The notes below the pieces were generated by a model that saw only the letters and a list, made by a program, of their open reading frames with translations, made no database searches and was not told the origin of the DNA. 64,000 nucleotides of DNA. Source: Closterium sp. Naga37s-1. Its lineage: Eukaryota > Streptophyta > Zygnematophyceae > Desmidiales > Closteriaceae. This document shows positions 31,765-41,722 of the stretch, piece after piece; within the stretch, counting starts at the first letter, position 1; each line of letters begins with the position of its first letter. The DNA is taken from contig CANJKZ010001154.1 in the NCBI GenBank assembly GCA_947471745.1, positions 791,501-855,500 of the forward strand. The letters are read 5' to 3'. Position numbers and translations under genes: made by a program.

Positions 31765-32238
31765 TACTTTTTAGTCTCGTGAGTTCAATCGATTCGAACT
31801 TTTACAACGTCCTGAAACAGAATCGCGCAAGGGCAATTCCCTGGCCGTGCACAAAAATTTGGCACGTCACTCTGCCCGCGTGCCAGCTCATCCTGACTGG
31901 ACGCACAACAAGTGAGGCCTTCGAAAGTCAAACAAATTGAAAATGGGTGTTGAATCGCTTGAAAATTGAAATTTTTTGCTGTTTTAATTGGGATTGTAAA
32001 ACAAGAATATGCATGCGTTTATAATAAAACAGGGGTTTACAAGGGGGGCGCTTATAATCGAGTTCCGGCCATAAGCACCATGTTCCAGATAGAAGCGCCG
32101 GCGCCTTTAATCGGATGACGCCTATATCCCGGGCCATACGGTATGATAGACCAGAAGCAACGTACTTGGTCATTATGAGTATAGCGAGCTGAATGGGCAT
32201 GTCTCTTATCGCCGACGGTGCACCGTACGACACTCCTC
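31765..32238. other. Spacer between the TRIM-like and Copia elements
   Basis: A stretch at 32044-32105 (GGGGGGCGCTTATAAT..CGGCCATAAG) resembles 30153-30205 on the other side of the TRIM-like element, suggesting an older repeat family that the TRIM entered or neighbours. No gene. Confidence 0.4.
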
Positions 32239-32363
32239 TGAGAAACTGAACGAGAATGAATTGACTAAGGGAAAGTTGGGTACAAATGTAAACCCTAGAA
32301 AACTGTACCCCATATGTGCTACCCCACTATAGCCTACAGTAGCTATGTCATATAAATCTGACA
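32239..32363 (-). repeat. 3' LTR of the Copia element
   Basis: 125 bp, identical to 39283-39407. It contains a TCTAGGGTTTAC box shared with the TRIM LTR. Confidence 0.95.
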
Positions 32364-32570
32364 CACCCCCATAGGCAAAGTGGGGGAGAACCAGGGGTCA
32401 CAAGACCAGTCAAGCAAAGCAAAGCAAGCTCAGGGTGGATCACAAAGTCACCACACATTCCGAGCACAAGTTCAAGGCCGCAAGGCCAGTTCACATGCAG
32501 GATTACATATATATATAAGGCTAGACAAGCAAGAGCAGGTGTATATATATATGCAACAGTACAAACAAGG

Positions 32571-35500
32571 TCAAGGGGTGAGCAAGTGAGGCAAGGTAGG
32601 CACAAGACCCAGCTGAGTACAGAAGCGCTGATGATCACAAGGCGCAAGTGCCTTGGTGAAGATATCAGCAGTGTTGGCCTGAGAGGCCACGTACGCAAGC
32701 CGCAGCTGACCACGCTGCTGTAGCTCACGAGAAAGGAAGTAGCGGAGAGCAATGCGCTTTGTTCTGTGCTCCAGTCTCTGCTCTCGACACAAGGCCAGCA
32801 TGGCCTTGTTGTCTACGTACAGCACTGGAGGAGAACGAGGCGGCTCTCCGAGGTCAGTCAGCAGGTAGGTGAGCCAGCGAAGCTCCTGTGCAGCCATGGC
32901 CCCGGCGTAGATCTCAGCCTCACAACTGGAGCCGAGAACAGAAGACGAGCGGGTAGCCCGCCACGAAACAGAGCCGGAACCAAGGCTGAAGGTGTAACCC
33001 TGTGACGACCGCTGCGTAGCCTGGTCGTCAGCCCAAGAAGCGTCTGCATGCCCAGTGAGGACCATTGGACTCTGCCCTCCAAGCACAAGCCCCATGCCCG
33101 ACGTACTGCACAAGTAACGCAACACCCTCTTCGCTGCAGCCATGTGCTCCGGTCTGTGTCTCCCAGGAGCAACATAGCGTGCGAGAATGCTAAGAGGGTA
33201 TGCGAGGTCAGGTCGTGTGCAGGTCATCAGGTACATGAGGCAGCCAACAAGCTCTGGGTACAGGCCACTCGACTCTACGGACTCATCCGAAGGCAGAGCT
33301 GAGAGCGAGTGGCGAGTAGGCAGAGGAGTGGCCTGAGGCGAGGAGTACGTGAAGACCAAGTCGTCGACGTACACGAGGATGTAGAACAGCGGCAAAGAAG
33401 TGTCGGTGCGCAGAAACAGCGACGGGTCGGCAGTAGAGGGAGCAAACCCAAGAGCCGCAAGTGTAGTCCTCAGTGTGTCGTGCCACTCACGCGGTGCCTG
33501 GCGGAGACCATAGACTGGCCGCCGGAGGCTCCACTGGGTGCCAGGAGGAAAGGACCCAGTGAAGCCAGGTGGGCGACGCAGCCAGATCTCCTCGTGCAGG
33601 CTGCCCTGCAAGAAAGCAGTGCTGAAGTCAAGAGAGTGCAGCTCGTAGTCGCGGTGAGCAGCTATGTGCAGCAGTACCCGAAGAGTGGTCATCTTCGGGG
33701 TGGGAGAGAAGGTCTGAAAGTAGTCAACTCCCTGCCGCTGACTGAAGCCACGAGCCACGTAACGCGCCTTGAAGACAGGCGGAGAACCCGGCGGCCGCTT
33801 CACCCTGAAAATCCACATGCCACTGACGATGTTCGCCCCAGGCGGGGGAACCTCGTCAACGTAGGTGCCTGTGGACTTCCAGGAAGCCATCTCTGCGTCC
33901 ATAGCTGCCTGCCACTGAGAGGAGTAGGGACCCTCTATCGCCTCCGCGTAAGAGCGCGGAGTCGGGATGTCAAGTGCATCCGGGTCTCCCTCAGGGGTAA
34001 GCAGTACGGACACGAGATGAGGTGAAGCAGCAGCCAGACACTGGAACTCCTCCTGCCTGTCCTCAAGGACGTCCGTGCCAAGGGCACACTCACCCCCGAC
34101 GGACGGAGGACAGACAGACTCAGACTCAGCAACAAGACTAGCAGCGTAGTCTAGACGACAGCGAGCAGCAAAGTCGACGAGCTCAGCAACTAGGGCAGAC
34201 GCAGCAGTGGACTCAAAGGAAGGGTCAGTGACGACAGTAGCAAGGAGACGCGTGACAGTAGGACTGGCAGCACGAAGAGAGTCCGACTCCGGGTCAGGAA
34301 GAGCAGGAAGAGAGGACTCAGGAGGAGAAGGCAAAGGGGCACGCAGAGGAGCAGTGGACGGACGCAGAGACATCCGGTGCGTGCCAGGGACAGGAGGAGG
34401 ACGCTGACGCGAACCACGACCACTAGTGCGAGCAAGACGGACAGGCGATGCAGGGCGAGACGCAGGCTCACGACGCTCAGCCAGACCTCCAGTAGGACCA
34501 GTGTAGGGAGAAGGAGCGGGCAGTGGGGAGGCCGGCTGTAACTGTAACTGTGACGGGACAGGCTGTGGACACTCTAAGGGAGGAGGAGGACCAGTAGAAG
34601 GCGGGAGACCAAGAACCTGCTGAAGGAGCGGAACGAAGTACGGCCGAGGCCGCGCGGCGACTCCAGACACAGCAGGGACAGCACCAGTACCCCCAGCGGC
34701 AGCACCAGCGCCAGCAGCACCTCCAGCTCCAGTACCTCCAGCAGCACCAGTAGCACCCCCAGCAGGACCGCCTCCAGGACCGACAGCAGTAGCCTCAGCG
34801 CCAACACCCTCAGCAGCTCCAGCTCCAGTCGTACCCGCAGGCCCAGCAGCTCCAGTACTCCCAGTACGAGCACCTCCGGGACCCGCGGCACCAGCACCCT
34901 CAGCAGCCGAAGAACCTCCAGCTCCAGCAGCACGCCTCCAGCGCCGGGCAAACCACTCTCGCAGCTCCTGTGGAGAGAGTGGCTCCCGCCGAGACGAAGC
35001 ACCCGGAGAACCTCCAGGCTCAGCACCGCCAGACGCCACACGAGCAGGCCCAGCTCCCTCAGGCTCCGCACCCCCAGGCTCAGCACCTCCAGGCGTAGCA
35101 CCCGCAGGCTCAGCACCCCCAGGCTCAGCACCCCCAGGCTCAGCACCCCCAGGCTCAGCACCCCCAGGCTCAGCACCCCCAGGAGTAGCACCCTCAGGCT
35201 CAGCACCCCCAGGCGTAGCACCCACACGCTCAGCACCCCCAGAGTCAGCACCCCCAGGCTCAGCACCCTCAGCAGCACAAGAGTCACCAGTAACCTCGAC
35301 AGGCTCGACGGCGTCTACCTGGGACACACCTGAAGGGGCAGGACCCTGAGGGGGGAGGGGGTCTACCGGGGGGGGGCCTGGCACAAGGAAGAGCGGTGGC
35401 GGGGGGAGGGACGGAGTGCGGTAGGGGAAGAGGCGGTAGTAGGGGACCGACTCGTCAAACGTGACGTCCTGGGAGGACAGAACACGGCGAGAGGTGGGGT

Positions 35501-38351
35501 GGTAGAACTGCCACCCTGGCGCGTCAGGGGGGAAGCCAAGGAAGACGCAAGGAGCAGCACGAGGGGACAGCTTGTCCGCAGACAAGTCGCGGACAAACGC
35601 CCGAGATCCCCAGACACGGAACGCAGACGCATCGCCAACCTTCCCCGTCCACAGCAAAGCTGGGGAGGTCTCCGGCATGGAGACCCTGGGGTGAAGGTTG
35701 ATCTGATGCGCCGCGTACCGAACCGCAAACGGCCACAGAAAATGGGGGGCAGCCGCATGCATCATGGACGTACGGGCGACGTCCATGACCATGCCAATGC
35801 GGCGCTCAGCAATCCCATTTTGCTGTGGAGAGTCTGGAAGCGTGAAGGTCTGGCGGATGCCTCGTGCACGACAGTAGGCTCGCAGAAGGCCAGAGGAGAA
35901 CTCTCCACCTCTGTCAGAGTGCAGACGCAGAACAGGAAAGTCCGAGCCGAAGCTCTGCCTGAGCTGGAGACGAGCTGCGCGGATCCAGTCGATCAACACC
36001 TCAGTGACATCACCCTTGCTGCGCAAGGGGAAGACTGTGGTGTAACGCGAGTAGTCATCAACCACCAGCAGGAAGTAGCGCTCGTGACCCTGTCCACGGA
36101 CGCGGGCCGGGCCCCACACGTCCATGTGAAGCGTCTGCAGCGGGGCCTCTGTCGGAGGAAACTGGGAGGAGTGAGGGGCAGCCCGCTGCCGCCCCTCGAC
36201 ACAAGGGACGCAGGTAGGGCCGGGCCCCGGAGGAAGGGGAGGGAGGGACCGGGGAAGACCAGAGACAAGGACACGGGAGGCCATGCCTCGGAGACGAAGC
36301 AGGGAGGGGTGACCAAGGCAGTGGTGCCAGAGGAGAGTCTCGTGCGACAGGAGGCGACACGAACAGGGGGCAGACTCAGGACCAGACCTGGACGCTGCAG
36401 CAAACACCTGACCCGACGCAGCTACCTGACCAGACGCAGTGACTGGAGGAGACGCAGTGGTCAGTGTGTACAGGCTCGACCCCGGCCGACGTGTAAACGT
36501 GGCCAGGTGTCGGCCTGTCCGAGCGTCCGTGCAGTGGGTCACCCGCTGACTCGCAGGAGTGAACTGGTGAACCCCCGCATCCTGTAGGTCAGCACCACTC
36601 ACCAAGTTCGTAGAGAACGAGGGGAGGTAAAGACCAGACAGGGTGCCAGAGGGGGCCGCCGGACACGGGAGGACAGTGGAGAAGTGAGCAAGGACAGGAC
36701 CCCCAGAGGGGTCTGCCAGAGAGACTGCAACTGGCCGGCCAAGCGGCGTGAGTGTGGTGCGGTCTCGAAAGAAGGAGCGAGAAGCCCCCGAGTCAAGGGT
36801 GAAGGTGTGGGAGGCCGAAGCCGACGCAGTACCTGAGAGAGCAGACTCACCAGCACCTGAGGGAGCAGACGCACGAGCACCTAGAGCAGCAGCCTCGCTA
36901 GCACCTAGAGCAGCAGCCTCACCAGTACCTAGAGCAGCAGTCTCAATGCCCGGGTCGGGCGGAAAACACCGGTAACAGTCACCCTCATCACTAATAGTCA
37001 CAGCATACATGGCAGCAAGAATAGCATCAAAGTCAAGGTCAAAGACAGCTACACCCGCCCTAGACAGCTCGCCCCAGCGGGGGATCTCAGTGGCCTCAGG
37101 GAACTGGTGACACCAAGCGTCCGTCAGGCGGCCAAAGCATCGCTGGGTGGAGTGCGCACCCCCGCACTGCTCACCCGCGCGGTCGCCGGTGCGTAGGACG
37201 TAGGTGCACGGACCAGTACCCTCACCCCGCTGGCGTGCAGCGTACCACTTACGGAGCTGCTGAGGGGGGGGGATGTCACGAGTGCGCTGCTGCCGCTGCT
37301 GCTGCTGTTGCTGGCGCTGACCACCACCGGAGCCGACCCTCTGCGCAGCGCCACCCCGACCAGCTCCACCTCCTCCGCCGCCGCCTCCTCCAAAGCCGCC
37401 ACCCCCGCCACCTCCGCTCCCACCGCCACCGCCGCCGCCGCCTCCGCCTCCACTGCCGCCACCGACACCTCCACCCCCGCCACCACTCCCACCACCACCC
37501 CCACCCCCTCCACTGCCTCCACCGCCACCTCCGCCACCCCCGCCAACCCCTCCAGCACCCTTGCCCCCCTTGCTCTTGCCGGTGCGGCGTCTCCCGCTCG
37601 GGGCAGACGCAGCGCCGACCGACTCGAAACCAACGAGGTCGGCCGCAGCAGCAGAGGCAACAGAGGGCAAAAGGGGGGAGGGGGAACACCCCTCAAAGAC
37701 GGGGGTGCGAGGGTCACCACGAGAGGCTCCTACAGCGACTATGCTCTTCTCTGCTGCTAGGAGGGCCTTCTCGAGGAGGTCAACGGTGAGAGTGGTGGGG
37801 CAAACTGAGAGGAAGTGGTCCCTGACTACGCGAAGGGAGTCAGGGAGCCGGGTGACTATGTAGTAGAGGGTGATGTACATGGGGGGGGGGTTCTTGGCGC
37901 AGAATTCAGCAGGATGCGCAGCGCGGTAGCGAGTGTCACTAGTGCGGAGGTGCGTAATGAGGTCAGCGACTGTGGGAAAGGCAGCAAGGTCAGGGAAGAG
38001 GTACGGTAGCATGAGGCGGCTCAGTGCAGCAGTGGCAGGGGAGGAGTAGCGCGCAACTACAGCGTCGTACAAGGTGTGAGCACTCTTGTACTGGCTAAAG
38101 TGCGCACGCTCAGAGGTAGGCAGGTGGCGACGCACAGCAAGACGTGCAGCAGCATCGCGTGTGGCCCACTGTGAGCGAACAGTGGCGTCGGCATCAGCAG
38201 CAGGGGCAGGAGAGGCACCAGAGGTGAGGTCAAAGAGGGAGAGACCGTCTGCCCTATCGCACTGTAGGAAAAGCTGCAGGTCATCTACCCAGACGTCAAA
38301 GTCAATGGCCCGACCCTCAGCGTCAAAAGCGAGGACACTAGGGGTAGCCAT
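32571..38351 (-). CDS. Copia gag-pol polyprotein
   Basis: A 1,926-aa uninterrupted ORF. Gag occupies the first 370 residues or so and is followed by a very long Gly-rich tract (about 37380-37560). Next come a C..C..H..C knuckle-like segment, protease (LDSGAS), integrase with HHCC zinc binding (WHHCLGHPS, CVPC) and DDE core (DVWGP, HSDRGGEFSSG, QQNGIAERR), then an Ala/Gly/Pro spacer with PGGAE repeats. Reverse transcriptase (FSTAFLQGSLHEEIWLRRP, YVDDL) and RNase H (DASWADD, SCEAEIYAG, YVDNKAM) complete it. Anomaly: right after YVDDLVF the sequence jumps to YSSPQATPLPT. The stretch that normally holds the DLGEL..YLG motif in copia RTs is missing, an in-frame loss of roughly 50-60 residues. The protein is thus probably defective despite the open frame. 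Confidence 0.93.
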   Translation of the reverse strand: MATPSVLAFDAEGRAIDFDVWVDDLQLFLQCDRADGLSLFDLTSGASPAPAADADATVRSQWATRDAAARLAVRRHLPTSERAHFSQYKSAHTLYDAVVARYSSPATAALSRLMLPYLFPDLAAFPTVADLITHLRTSDTRYRAAHPAEFCAKNPPPMYITLYYIVTRLPDSLRVVRDHFLSVCPTTLTVDLLEKALLAAEKSIVAVGASRGDPRTPVFEGCSPSPLLPSVASAAAADLVGFESVGAASAPSGRRRTGKSKGGKGAGGVGGGGGGGGGGSGGGGGGGGSGGGGGGVGGGSGGGGGGGGGGGSGGGGGGGFGGGGGGGGGAGRGGAAQRVGSGGGQRQQQQQQRQQRTRDIPPPQQLRKWYAARQRGEGTGPCTYVLRTGDRAGEQCGGAHSTQRCFGRLTDAWCHQFPEATEIPRWGELSRAGVAVFDLDFDAILAAMYAVTISDEGDCYRCFPPDPGIETAALGTGEAAALGASEAAALGARASAPSGAGESALSGTASASASHTFTLDSGASRSFFRDRTTLTPLGRPVAVSLADPSGGPVLAHFSTVLPCPAAPSGTLSGLYLPSFSTNLVSGADLQDAGVHQFTPASQRVTHCTDARTGRHLATFTRRPGSSLYTLTTASPPVTASGQVAASGQVFAAASRSGPESAPCSCRLLSHETLLWHHCLGHPSLLRLRGMASRVLVSGLPRSLPPLPPGPGPTCVPCVEGRQRAAPHSSQFPPTEAPLQTLHMDVWGPARVRGQGHERYFLLVVDDYSRYTTVFPLRSKGDVTEVLIDWIRAARLQLRQSFGSDFPVLRLHSDRGGEFSSGLLRAYCRARGIRQTFTLPDSPQQNGIAERRIGMVMDVARTSMMHAAAPHFLWPFAVRYAAHQINLHPRVSMPETSPALLWTGKVGDASAFRVWGSRAFVRDLSADKLSPRAAPCVFLGFPPDAPGWQFYHPTSRRVLSSQDVTFDESVPYYRLFPYRTPSLPPPPLFLVPGPPPVDPLPPQGPAPSGVSQVDAVEPVEVTGDSCAAEGAEPGGADSGGAERVGATPGGAEPEGATPGGAEPGGAEPGGAEPGGAEPGGAEPAGATPGGAEPGGAEPEGAGPARVASGGAEPGGSPGASSRREPLSPQELREWFARRWRRAAGAGGSSAAEGAGAAGPGGARTGSTGAAGPAGTTGAGAAEGVGAEATAVGPGGGPAGGATGAAGGTGAGGAAGAGAAAGGTGAVPAVSGVAARPRPYFVPLLQQVLGLPPSTGPPPPLECPQPVPSQLQLQPASPLPAPSPYTGPTGGLAERREPASRPASPVRLARTSGRGSRQRPPPVPGTHRMSLRPSTAPLRAPLPSPPESSLPALPDPESDSLRAASPTVTRLLATVVTDPSFESTAASALVAELVDFAARCRLDYAASLVAESESVCPPSVGGECALGTDVLEDRQEEFQCLAAASPHLVSVLLTPEGDPDALDIPTPRSYAEAIEGPYSSQWQAAMDAEMASWKSTGTYVDEVPPPGANIVSGMWIFRVKRPPGSPPVFKARYVARGFSQRQGVDYFQTFSPTPKMTTLRVLLHIAAHRDYELHSLDFSTAFLQGSLHEEIWLRRPPGFTGSFPPGTQWSLRRPVYGLRQAPREWHDTLRTTLAALGFAPSTADPSLFLRTDTSLPLFYILVYVDDLVFTYSSPQATPLPTRHSLSALPSDESVESSGLYPELVGCLMYLMTCTRPDLAYPLSILARYVAPGRHRPEHMAAAKRVLRYLCSTSGMGLVLGGQSPMVLTGHADASWADDQATQRSSQGYTFSLGSGSVSWRATRSSSVLGSSCEAEIYAGAMAAQELRWLTYLLTDLGEPPRSPPVLYVDNKAMLALCREQRLEHRTKRIALRYFLSRELQQRGQLRLAYVASQANTADIFTKALAPCDHQRFCTQLGLVPTLPHLLTP

Positions 38352-39282
38352 GACAGCAGTAGACTAGCAGCGCGAACAGTAGGGTAAGGGCAGTGCAGTG
38401 ACAGAGGCGCTGCTCTTACCGGACAGGGCGGCTCGAGCGGCTCGGCGGGTCGGCAACTCGGCGGCTCGGGCGGCTCGGGCGGCTCGGGCGGCTCGGCGGT
38501 ACGGCGGCTCGGCAGCAACTGCGGCTCGGCAACTCGGCGGCTCGGGCGGCTCGGCGGTACGGCGGCTCGGTAGCAACTGCAGCTCGGCGGCTCGGCGACC
38601 CGGCGGCTCGGGCGGCTCAGGTGGCGCGGCGGCTCGGGCGGCTCTGGTGGATCGGGCGGCTCGGCAGTAGCTCGGCGGCCTCGGCGGCTCGGTGGTGACG
38701 GCGGGGCCGCGTGGGGACGGCGGCGGGGCCGGGTGGAGCGGCGGCAGGGCTGGGTGGAGCGGCGTCGGGGCCGGGTGGAGCGGCGTCGGGGCCGGGTGGA
38801 GCGGCGTCGGGGCCAGGAAGCGCAGCTCCGGGGCCGGGAAGGGCAGCTCCGGGGCCGCAGGGGTAGGCGACGGGGCCAGCAGAGGCGGCGCCGAGGCAGG
38901 GAAGGGCGGCGCCGGGGCCGCAGGGGTAGGCGACGGGGCCGCGAGGACGGCTAGGAGGGGGGGGGGGGTCGCGAGGGCGGCTTGAAGAGGCCGCGAGGGC
39001 GGCGTGAAAGGGCCGCGAGGCGGCGCGACACGAAGGAGCCGCGAGGGCGGCGGATCGGGGCCGCGAGGGCGGCGCGACGCGGCCGCTAGGGCGGCGCGAC
39101 GTGCAGGGGCCGCGAGGGCGACGCGACGGGGCCGCAGGCGCGACGCGACGGGGCCGCTAAGGCGGCGCGACAGGGTCGAGAGAGGGGAGCGCGACTCGGG
39201 CAGTGTAGAGCGCGCTCCGGGCAGGAAAAAAAAGGTGGTGGGCCCTAGGAACAGTTCCCACAGGGGAACCTGCTCGATACCA
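38352..39282 (-). other. GC-rich leader of the Copia element
   Basis: Untranslated region between the 5' LTR and gag, made of tandem CGGCTCGGG and GGGCCGCGAGG units. No ORF with coding sense is seen. Confidence 0.7.
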
Positions 39283-39407
39283 TGAGAAACTGAACGAGAA
39301 TGAATTGACTAAGGGAAAGTTGGGTACAAATGTAAACCCTAGAAAACTGTACCCCATATGTGCTACCCCACTATAGCCTACAGTAGCTATGTCATATAAA
39401 TCTGACA
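39283..39407 (-). repeat. 5' LTR of the Copia element
   Basis: 125 bp, identical to 32239-32363. Transcription of the element would start here and run leftward through a GC-rich 0.9-kb leader (38352-39282) built of GGCGGCTCG-type tandem repeats. Confidence 0.95.
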
Positions 39408-39548
39408 TCCTCTGCTCGACGAGCTGCTTCGCTATCCGATGTTGTGATGTGTGGTTCCGTACGCCCTTGCAGCGTAAGCCAATCTTCGCAAACTGTCACC
39501 ATAAAAGCCTATGTATAGTGTGCATGCCAGTGTCGCAACACGTCTAAA

Positions 39549-39725
39549 TGTCAGAATATAATGCTTGTCAGTCTGTAGTGGGCTACTCAATAGTGAGTAT
39601 AACCCTTTTACGGCTTGCTATTTGCACCTCCCTCCTTTCTAGTCAAACCCTCTTTTGCCTATTCTCTCTTGCCTAGCTTGCTAAACCCTAGCTATGGCTC
39701 CTTCGTTCTAGCTACTGTTTCATCA
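39549..39725 (+). mobile_element. Probable solo LTR related to the TRIM/Copia family
   Basis: It starts TGTCAGAATATAATGC, very similar to the TRIM LTR (TGTAGTGGG, GAGTATAACCCTTTTA and GCTATTTG follow in the same order), and ends TTTCATCA. The flanks CTAAA/CTAAG are an imperfect 5-bp duplication. No internal sequence or second LTR is nearby. The right boundary is uncertain. Confidence 0.6.
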
Positions 39726-40894
39726 CTAAGAATAATGCGGCAACATTAAGGTAATAAGGTCCCTTTTTCTGTGCGCGAATGACGTTGCTTGAATGATCGT
39801 TTTATACTGGGAACGCATCAAGCTTTTTGAGATGCTATGGGGTATCTCGCGGCGTGCATGTATTGCGTGGCGGACAGCTCAAGCCCGTTCTACAAGCCGA
39901 TGTAATATGCGACCAAGGTGGTCATTGCGTTCATTTTATCAATAGTAAGTTACTCATAAACCCGGGCAGTATTGGTTGGTATACACATGCAGCTGGTTTG
40001 CGGGCACGGGCCAGTTATACATAGGACTCAGCACGCCTTGTGAGGATGACTTGCTGACGACGACTAAGCGTCGATCGTGTTGCTTGTTACAAATAGTAAA
40101 GTATTATTATGCACTCCTGACCGCAGCTAAGAGAAGTACGCAGTATCGAGAATGAATGCGAGGAGTCAGAGTTGACCCGAAGCGACGCAGACGGTTAGAG
40201 AGGATCTGGACCGTCGGAGCAGACGGCAGCGGGCAGCTACAGGGAAGAGGGATTTGGCGGGAACAATTTCGTAACTGTACGTGCCGCACGGTTGGGGATG
40301 AATTTGAATAAGAGAATGTACCCCTTAGAGTACATGGCTAGCTAGGACGATTCGAATTTCCTGTACTCATATTTATATTTCCTGTAGTTGCATGTTTTAA
40401 CATCTCAAGCATTTCACATTCACTCTGCTATTGAGGTCAAGGGCCCACCACCACTAAGTCAGTAGTGTGCGAACCTTCCCGAGGTGATCCTGGCTACGAT
40501 CAACTTCTGATCGCAACAGTGCTGGGTTGCGCGGCTTCGCGATTGGATGGGCTGGAAATCGCGGGAATTTTGCCTGATGTACCTAACATGGACAGCAGAC
40601 TGCACGCGACTCCACCTTATGTCGGCGCCTGACACCAATCAATCTTGACACGAGCGTGGTGTACAATCTTAGACCCAAGAGAACATACAACTACCTAGTA
40701 ACGTAGCTATGTACCACATCACACTCGGAACAATGGATAGCATCTTTCTGATATCCAAATTAGCGCTCCCCCACTTCAAGGGCGGGCTAGTCGAACCTGG
40801 TTCACTTAGAACCCCTTTGAACTTTTCTCACCATGCGTATAAGTGTTCCACGTATTGTAACGAAACGCATTGCAGTAGTTTTGACTCTCAGTTC
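39726..40894. other. Intergenic, no gene seen
   Basis: About 1.2 kb of AT-richer sequence with no coding signal or repeat I can name. Confidence 0.45.
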
Positions 40895-40902
40895 ATGTAT
40901 CA

Positions 40903-41714
40903 GGGGTTTTCAGCTTAGCAGGGAGGGGTATCCCGACCCCTCCGCTTTCAGGTTAGGGGTAGCGCTTTCTGCGCACAGTTTCCGCTAAAGTCTGGGCTAG
41001 GGGGGGAGAGTTATTGTTCAGATTAGGGGCTCGAGCTCTCAATGAGCCACGTTTCCCAGTTCTCACAGAGAGCTCACTGTAGGTGTTCAAATCACAGATT
41101 CTCCATTGCTCTGGTTTGTCGTTTCTACTCAATATATTACACGCAAAATATCCCAACGGACACGTGAGCAAAAAAAATAAACCCCAGTCGGTAAGGCATC
41201 CGGTCAGCGAGGCATCAACCCTAAACACCTTATGGCATGGTGTTTAGGGTTGATGCCTCCCTCGGACGCATTTTAGGGAGGAATCAACCCTAAACACTGG
41301 ACCCCTCTTTCTTGTTAGGGTTGATGCCTCCCGAGTCGCACCCCTTCCCGATTGGGTTTATTTTGTTTCGGTCAGGAAGGGTGCACATATTCTCAGGGTT
41401 TCGGGTGCAATGTAATTTGGACGAGAAAAAAAAAACAACAACGGCCACACAGCTTTGGGAACAGTGGGCTGACGAGCTAGCATGGATTCGGTAGAAAAGA
41501 CAAACAAGCGCAGTGCAGAATCTGAGATTGTAGATGTACAGTGAGAAAGCTGTGTAGGACTAACCACGTGGCTCATTGAGAGCTCGACTCCCTAACCTGA
41601 ACAATAACCCTCCCCCCCTAGCCCAGACTTTTGCGGAAACTGTGCGCAGTTTGCGCTGTCCGTACCCTGAAAGCGGAAGGGTCCAGATACCTGTCCCCGC
41701 TAAGCTGAAAACCC
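40903..41714. mobile_element. hAT-like foldback/MITE element, 812 bp
   Basis: Long inverted ends: GGGGTTTTCAGCTTAGC (40903 onward) is mirrored at 41699-41714. The similarity extends about 145 bp inward on each side with small differences (40903-41050 against 41566-41714). It is flanked by the 8-bp direct repeat ATGTATCA (40895-40902 and 41715-41722), the hAT-type target size. There is no transposase; the centre holds nested hairpins. Confidence 0.85.
41209..41259. repeat. Perfect hairpin with TTTAGGG-like arms
   Basis: Two 21-base complementary arms (GAGGCATCAACCCTAAACACC and its complement) surround a 9-base loop. A second, related arm pair follows at about 41278-41332, all inside the hAT-like element. 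Confidence 0.9.
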
Positions 41715-41722
41715 ATGTATCA

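Larger units (their letters stand above)
32239..39407 (-). mobile_element. Complete Ty1/copia LTR retrotransposon
   Basis: A 7,169-bp element in minus orientation. Identical 125-bp LTRs lie at 32239-32363 and 39283-39407 (minus-strand TGTCAGATT...TTTCTCA). The 5-bp target duplication TCCTC is at 32234-32238 and 39408-39412. The primer-binding site TGGTATCGAGCAGG follows the 5' LTR on the minus strand, and a purine tract CTATGGGGGTG precedes the 3' LTR. One long ORF encodes gag-pol. LTR identity means a recent insertion. Confidence 0.96.

Noticed and set aside
34574..37760. Leu-rich and Gly/Ser-rich ORFs opposite the Copia polyprotein
   Set aside because: Shadow frames of the low-complexity parts of gag-pol.
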